DNA of 43,528 bases, from positions 1 to 43,528 of the forward strand of contig JANQKY010000039.1 in NCBI GenBank assembly GCA_028280885.1. Reading direction: 5' to 3'. A program made the translations under genes and the position numbers. Under the pieces are notes generated by a model. The model made no database searches. It saw only the letters and a list, made by a program, of their open reading frames with translations, and had not been told where the DNA came from. Of the stretch, positions 40,730 through 43,528 are shown piece by piece. Each line of letters starts with the position of its first letter. The first letter of the stretch is position 1. Origin of the DNA: Tepidamorphus sp. (GTDB lineage: Bacteria; Pseudomonadota; Alphaproteobacteria; Rhizobiales; Tepidamorphaceae).

Positions 40730-41461
40730 TCAGATCAACCCGGCCCGGATCGCCAGGATGGCGGCGTGGTGGCGGTTGCTCGCGCCGAGCTTCCGCGCCG
40801 CCTTGCCGAGATGGTAGTTGACGGTGGAACCGCTCAGGCAGATCAGGTCGCTGATCTCGTCGGTCGTCTTGCCCTCGGCGGTCCATAGCAGGCATTCGGA
40901 TTCGCGGGCCGAGAGATCCGGCGTCGCCTGCCCCGGGCTTTCGGACAAGCCGGCGACGACGCGGTCGTGCAACTGCGTCGCCATGAGCTGGAGATCCGCC
41001 GTCTTCGCCCGCACCGCGTCGGCAAGGTCGCCCTCGCGCCCGCCGACGACGGAAAACAGGCCGACATCGCCATCGGGGCCGTAGACGGGGATCGAGTAGC
41101 CGCTGATGATCCGGAAGGCCCGCGCCTCGTGAAAGACGCGCTTCTGGTCCTTGCGGAAAGGCTTGAGGAACGGACCGCCGTTCCAGGCGAACGGCAGGCG
41201 CGAATGGCCGCCCAGAAACGCGACCGGGTCGTAGAGCTGGTAGTAACGGCCGAGATAGCGCTCGCGCCATTCGTCGGGATAGTCGGTGAGCAGGATCTGA
41301 GCGGCGCCGGCGCGGGCAAAGCGCGGCGCGCGCATCAGCAGATAGGAGAAATACAACAGCCCGAGACCATCGACATAGCGGGACAACGCGCCCTCGATCG
41401 CCTTGAGGTCGGCGCACCCGTCGAACGGGTTCTGGTCACAGAAATCCGGCACCATCTTCAT
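40730..41461 (-). CDS. LuxR-family regulator with autoinducer-binding domain (AHL receptor, no cognate luxI nearby)
   Basis: 243 residues. All six ligand-pocket positions conserved in TraR/LuxR receptors are present with identical spacing: Trp65, Tyr69, Asp78, Pro79, Trp93 and Gly121 (a constant offset of 8 from TraR). The DNA-binding domain keeps the three invariant positions Glu187, Leu191 and Gly197 (LSARESECLLWTAEGKT). It should bind an acyl-homoserine lactone or close analogue. ATG 41461 has GAGG seven bases upstream. It is divergent from the ABC substrate-binding protein gene. Confidence 0.95.
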   Translation of the reverse strand: MKMVPDFCDQNPFDGCADLKAIEGALSRYVDGLGLLYFSYLLMRAPRFARAGAAQILLTDYPDEWRERYLGRYYQLYDPVAFLGGHSRLPFAWNGGPFLKPFRKDQKRVFHEARAFRIISGYSIPVYGPDGDVGLFSVVGGREGDLADAVRAKTADLQLMATQLHDRVVAGLSESPGQATPDLSARESECLLWTAEGKTTDEISDLICLSGSTVNYHLGKAARKLGASNRHHAAILAIRAGLI

Positions 41462-41672
41462 AGTCGGGCCTCGCAGGCGGGTCGTCCCGGCCCTTGCTTG
41501 AAAAACTGTAACACCGCTGCTTCCCGCCCCTCAAGCACCCGGGGGCGGATGGAGGCTCCTGCCGGGAGCCACGAAACGGACGCGCATATTGCAACATCTT
41601 GCAGTGTACCTGCCGGCCGGATCGGTGGTTAGCTCAGGCTTTCGCGGAGTTTGCTAAAAAAGGGGACCGGCG
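41462..41672. promoter_or_regulatory. Divergent region between luxR and the ABC binding-protein gene
   Basis: It contains two hairpins, CCGCCCC/GGGGCGG (41524-41548) and GGCTCC/GGAGCC (41554-41570), and an operator-like TGCAA-CATC-TTGCA inverted repeat (41590-41603) about 70 bp before the binding-protein ATG. The last does not look like a classical 18-20 bp lux box. The ribosome-binding site AGGGGA precedes ATG 41673. Confidence 0.4.
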
Positions 41673-42935
41673 ATGAGGAACTGGACAGGATCGCTGCGTG
41701 CGGCGATCAAAGGCGCGATCGGACTGGGCGCCCTGGCCGCCGCGCTGACGCTGCCACTGACGGCGGCATATGCCGAAACCGTCAAGATCGGCGTCCTGGC
41801 GCCGCTGACCGGACCGTCGGCCTCCGACGGCGAGGAATTCGTGCGCGGCGTTAAGTGGGCGATCGACGAGGCCAATGAAAACGGCGGTGTCGCCGGCTAC
41901 ACCTTCGAAACGGTGGTCGCCGACGTCAAGGACCACTCGGCGGCGAATGTGTCGAGCGCGGTGGAACGGCTGCTCGGCACCGACGGGGTCGAGGTGATCC
42001 TGACCGGCTATGCCAGCCTGTCGATGTTCGAGGTGGAGATGATGGCCGAGGCGGGCATGCCCTATATCGCCGCCGGTCCCTCGCCCTCCTTCGCCGCGAT
42101 CGTCGCCCAGGCGCCGGAGGACTACTGGTGCTGCTGGTCCTACACCGCCTCCTTCAAGGGCTACGAGACCGACGTGCTGCCGGCGATCGAGAGCCTGGCC
42201 GCGGACGGCAAGATCTCGATCGACAACAAGAAGGTCGCGATCATCTCCTCGGACAATCCCTATTCCAAAACGATCTCCGAGGGCATGAAGACGGTCTTCA
42301 CCGATGGCGGCTGGACGATCACCGTCGACGAACTGGTGCCGTTCGGCGAGGTCAGCGACTGGCGGGCGAGCCTTGCGAAAGTCCGGCAGGATCCGCCTGA
42401 TCTTGTCATCAACACCGACTACCTGCCCGGCAATTCGGCGCTGTTCCTCAATCAGTTCCTGGAACAGCCGACCGACAGCGTCGTGTTCCTGCAATACGCC
42501 CCGTCGGTGCCGGAATTCGTCAAGCTGACCGGCGACAAGTCGACCGGCGTCCTCTACAACCTGATCGGCGGTCCGCTCGACACGCCCGGCTGGCCGCGCG
42601 GCCAGGAGCTGATGCGCGCCTATAAGGACAAATACGGCATGACCTCGGGCGCCTACGGCGTCGGCCTCTACGAGATGACCAACATGTATTTCAAGGCGCT
42701 CGAGGAGGTCGGCGATCCCAAGGATCACGAGGCCATCGGCAAGGCGATCGGCAGGATCGAGACGGATTCGGTCGCCGGCCCCATCGCGTTTGACCCGGCT
42801 ACCCATGTGGCGCTGCAAAGCGACGACCACGTGCCGGTATCGTTCTGGCAGATCTGGGACGGCGAGCGCGTGCTGATCAAGCCGGACAAATACGCCAACG
42901 GCGAATTCCGCCTGCCGCCGTGGATGGAGCAGTAG
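41673..42935 (+). CDS. ABC transporter periplasmic substrate-binding protein (branched-chain amino acid/amide type)
   Basis: 420 residues with a signal peptide cleaved after AYA (residue ~34). The mature start ETVKIGVLAPLTGPSASDGE and the later TYR-like hinge segments (VEVILTGYASLSMFEVEMMA, KKVAIISSDNPYSKTISEG) are those of Peripla_BP_6 (LivK-type) proteins. Ligands of this family include branched-chain amino acids, urea, amides and aromatic acids; this one has an unusual YWCCWSY in the binding region. It works with the ABC ATPase that starts at 43396 and, presumably, permeases beyond the window. Confidence 0.9.
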   Translation: MRNWTGSLRAAIKGAIGLGALAAALTLPLTAAYAETVKIGVLAPLTGPSASDGEEFVRGVKWAIDEANENGGVAGYTFETVVADVKDHSAANVSSAVERLLGTDGVEVILTGYASLSMFEVEMMAEAGMPYIAAGPSPSFAAIVAQAPEDYWCCWSYTASFKGYETDVLPAIESLAADGKISIDNKKVAIISSDNPYSKTISEGMKTVFTDGGWTITVDELVPFGEVSDWRASLAKVRQDPPDLVINTDYLPGNSALFLNQFLEQPTDSVVFLQYAPSVPEFVKLTGDKSTGVLYNLIGGPLDTPGWPRGQELMRAYKDKYGMTSGAYGVGLYEMTNMYFKALEEVGDPKDHEAIGKAIGRIETDSVAGPIAFDPATHVALQSDDHVPVSFWQIWDGERVLIKPDKYANGEFRLPPWMEQ

Positions 42936-43395
42936 GGCTGGCGTTTCGACTGAAGCCCATCCCTCGTCATCCCGGACAGCCGAAGGCTGATCCGGGATCG
43001 GGGGACCCGGGCGGCTCGGAGTCCCACCGGCCCCGATGTCCGCACGCTCATGGGCTCCCCGATCCCGGCTCTCCGGCTTCGCCTGTGGCCGGGATGAGGA
43101 TTGAGAGGTGGGAGCGAATATGCCGATGCAATCCGCTACACTCAGCTGTCATTGCCGGGCTTGTCCCGGCAATCCATGAACACCCACGCTGGCGACTGTG
43201 TTCATGGATGCCCGGAACAAGTCCGGGCATGACGTCTCGAGGGTAGCTGTGGGGCCAAACACCTCTCCTCGTCATCCCGGACGGCTTTAAGGCCGAGCCG
43301 GGATCGGGGAGCCGGGGCGCTTCGGTTCGGTTTCGGTCGTGCACCGCCGCCTTCAGGCGTGACGCACGGCAACGTTGGGGCGATAGACTTCAAGC
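42936..43395. repeat. Repeat island between the binding-protein and ATPase genes
   Basis: No gene is seen in 460 bp. It contains a copy of the GTCATCCCGGACAGCCGAAG module at 42966-43014 (nearly identical to 10367-10415) and its inverted partner (GATCCCGGCTCTC) near 43061. An inverted repeat follows with arms ~43148-43183 and 43198-43233 (about 30 of 36 pairs; its first 27 bases match 10250-10276). A third GTCATCCCGG module lies at 43271-43314. The repeats interrupt what should be one transporter operon, so the ATPase may have its own promoter or rely on read-through. Confidence 0.78.
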
Positions 43396-43528
43396 ATGAT
43401 ATCCGGGTCGCACTCCCCCCTCTTCCAGGCCGACAGCCTGACCAAATCCTTCGGCGCGCTGAAAGCGGTCAACGCGGTCAGCTTCTCGGTCAGCGAAGGC
43501 GAGATCCTCGGCATCGCCGGGCCGAACG
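43396..43528 (+). CDS. ABC transporter ATP-binding protein, LivG-like (partial, N-terminus)
   Basis: ATG 43396 opens a frame that runs off the window after 44 codons: MISGSHSPLFQADSLTKSFG followed by the ALKAVNAVSFSVSEGEI segment and GIAGPN, which is the beginning of the Walker A motif GPNGAGKT/S. The A-loop aromatic is Phe in KSFG. It is the expected ATPase partner for the upstream binding protein. Only ribosome-binding signals of weak quality (none clear) precede the ATG. Confidence 0.85.
   Translation, partial: MISGSHSPLFQADSLTKSFGALKAVNAVSFSVSEGEILGIAGPN

Noticed and set aside
41615..41640. tRNA-like D-arm sequence TGGTTAGCTCAGG
   Set aside because: No acceptor, anticodon or T-arm can be assembled around it; no tRNA.

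Overview
The window is a 43.5 kb piece of a high-GC chromosome from an alphaproteobacterium, most likely of the order Hyphomicrobiales (Rhizobiales). The evidence is a gcrA gene with clustered GANTC sites, a long PstA/PstC pair in a phoR-pstSCAB-phoU-phoB cluster, an MbfA-type membrane ferritin, a TadD lipoprotein and several palindromic intergenic repeats of a kind common in this order. No tRNA, rRNA, CRISPR array, transposase or phage gene was seen. Both ends cut a gene: an RND efflux pump on the left and an ABC ATPase on the right.

Layout. 1-2985 (minus): RND transporter (partial) and its periplasmic adaptor. 3214-7692: arginine biosynthesis, with argE on plus facing an argD-argF-hslO operon on minus; a run of four hairpins separates the convergent ends. 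7923-10071 (plus): an APC amino-acid permease and the cell-cycle regulator gcrA. 10072-10505: an island of palindromic repeats. 10506-18539 (minus): the complete phosphate-sensing and uptake cluster phoR-pstS-pstC-pstA-pstB-phoU-phoB, with candidate PHO boxes before phoR and pstS and a strong hairpin between pstS and pstC. 18734-18889: a short ORF that looks like the broken 5' end of a polyphosphate kinase 2 gene. 18918-21025: a secreted metallophosphoesterase and a divergent CYTH protein.

21224-26342 (plus): a four-gene cell-envelope operon (imelysin, di-heme DUF1111 protein, Tat-dependent imelysin-like protein, DUF1513 protein) of poorly understood, probably metal-related function. 26373-30798 (minus): a Tat lipoprotein L,D-transpeptidase, then an MttB-family methyltransferase with a flavin/Fe-S oxidoreductase that together suggest demethylation of a quaternary or tertiary amine. 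31020-34164: a LysR regulator divergent from a compact operon of two unusual GNAT-fold proteins and an isochorismatase-like hydrolase; this is the best candidate here for an undescribed small-molecule system. 34391-36338 (plus): a secreted RNase T2 overlapped by an alpha/beta hydrolase gene. 36343-38827: an orphan TadD lipoprotein divergent from an M17 aminopeptidase, with a CtrA-like site between them. 38880-40310 (minus): an AT-rich orphan gene for a six-cysteine protein, then mbfA. 40730-43528: a LuxR receptor with all expected AHL-binding residues but no luxI nearby, divergent from an ABC uptake system (binding protein and start of the ATPase), with repeat islands around it.

Gene starts were moved from the longest ORF wherever a ribosome-binding site, signal peptide, operon overlap or family length argued for it. 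All functional names come from motif reading alone; no database search was possible.
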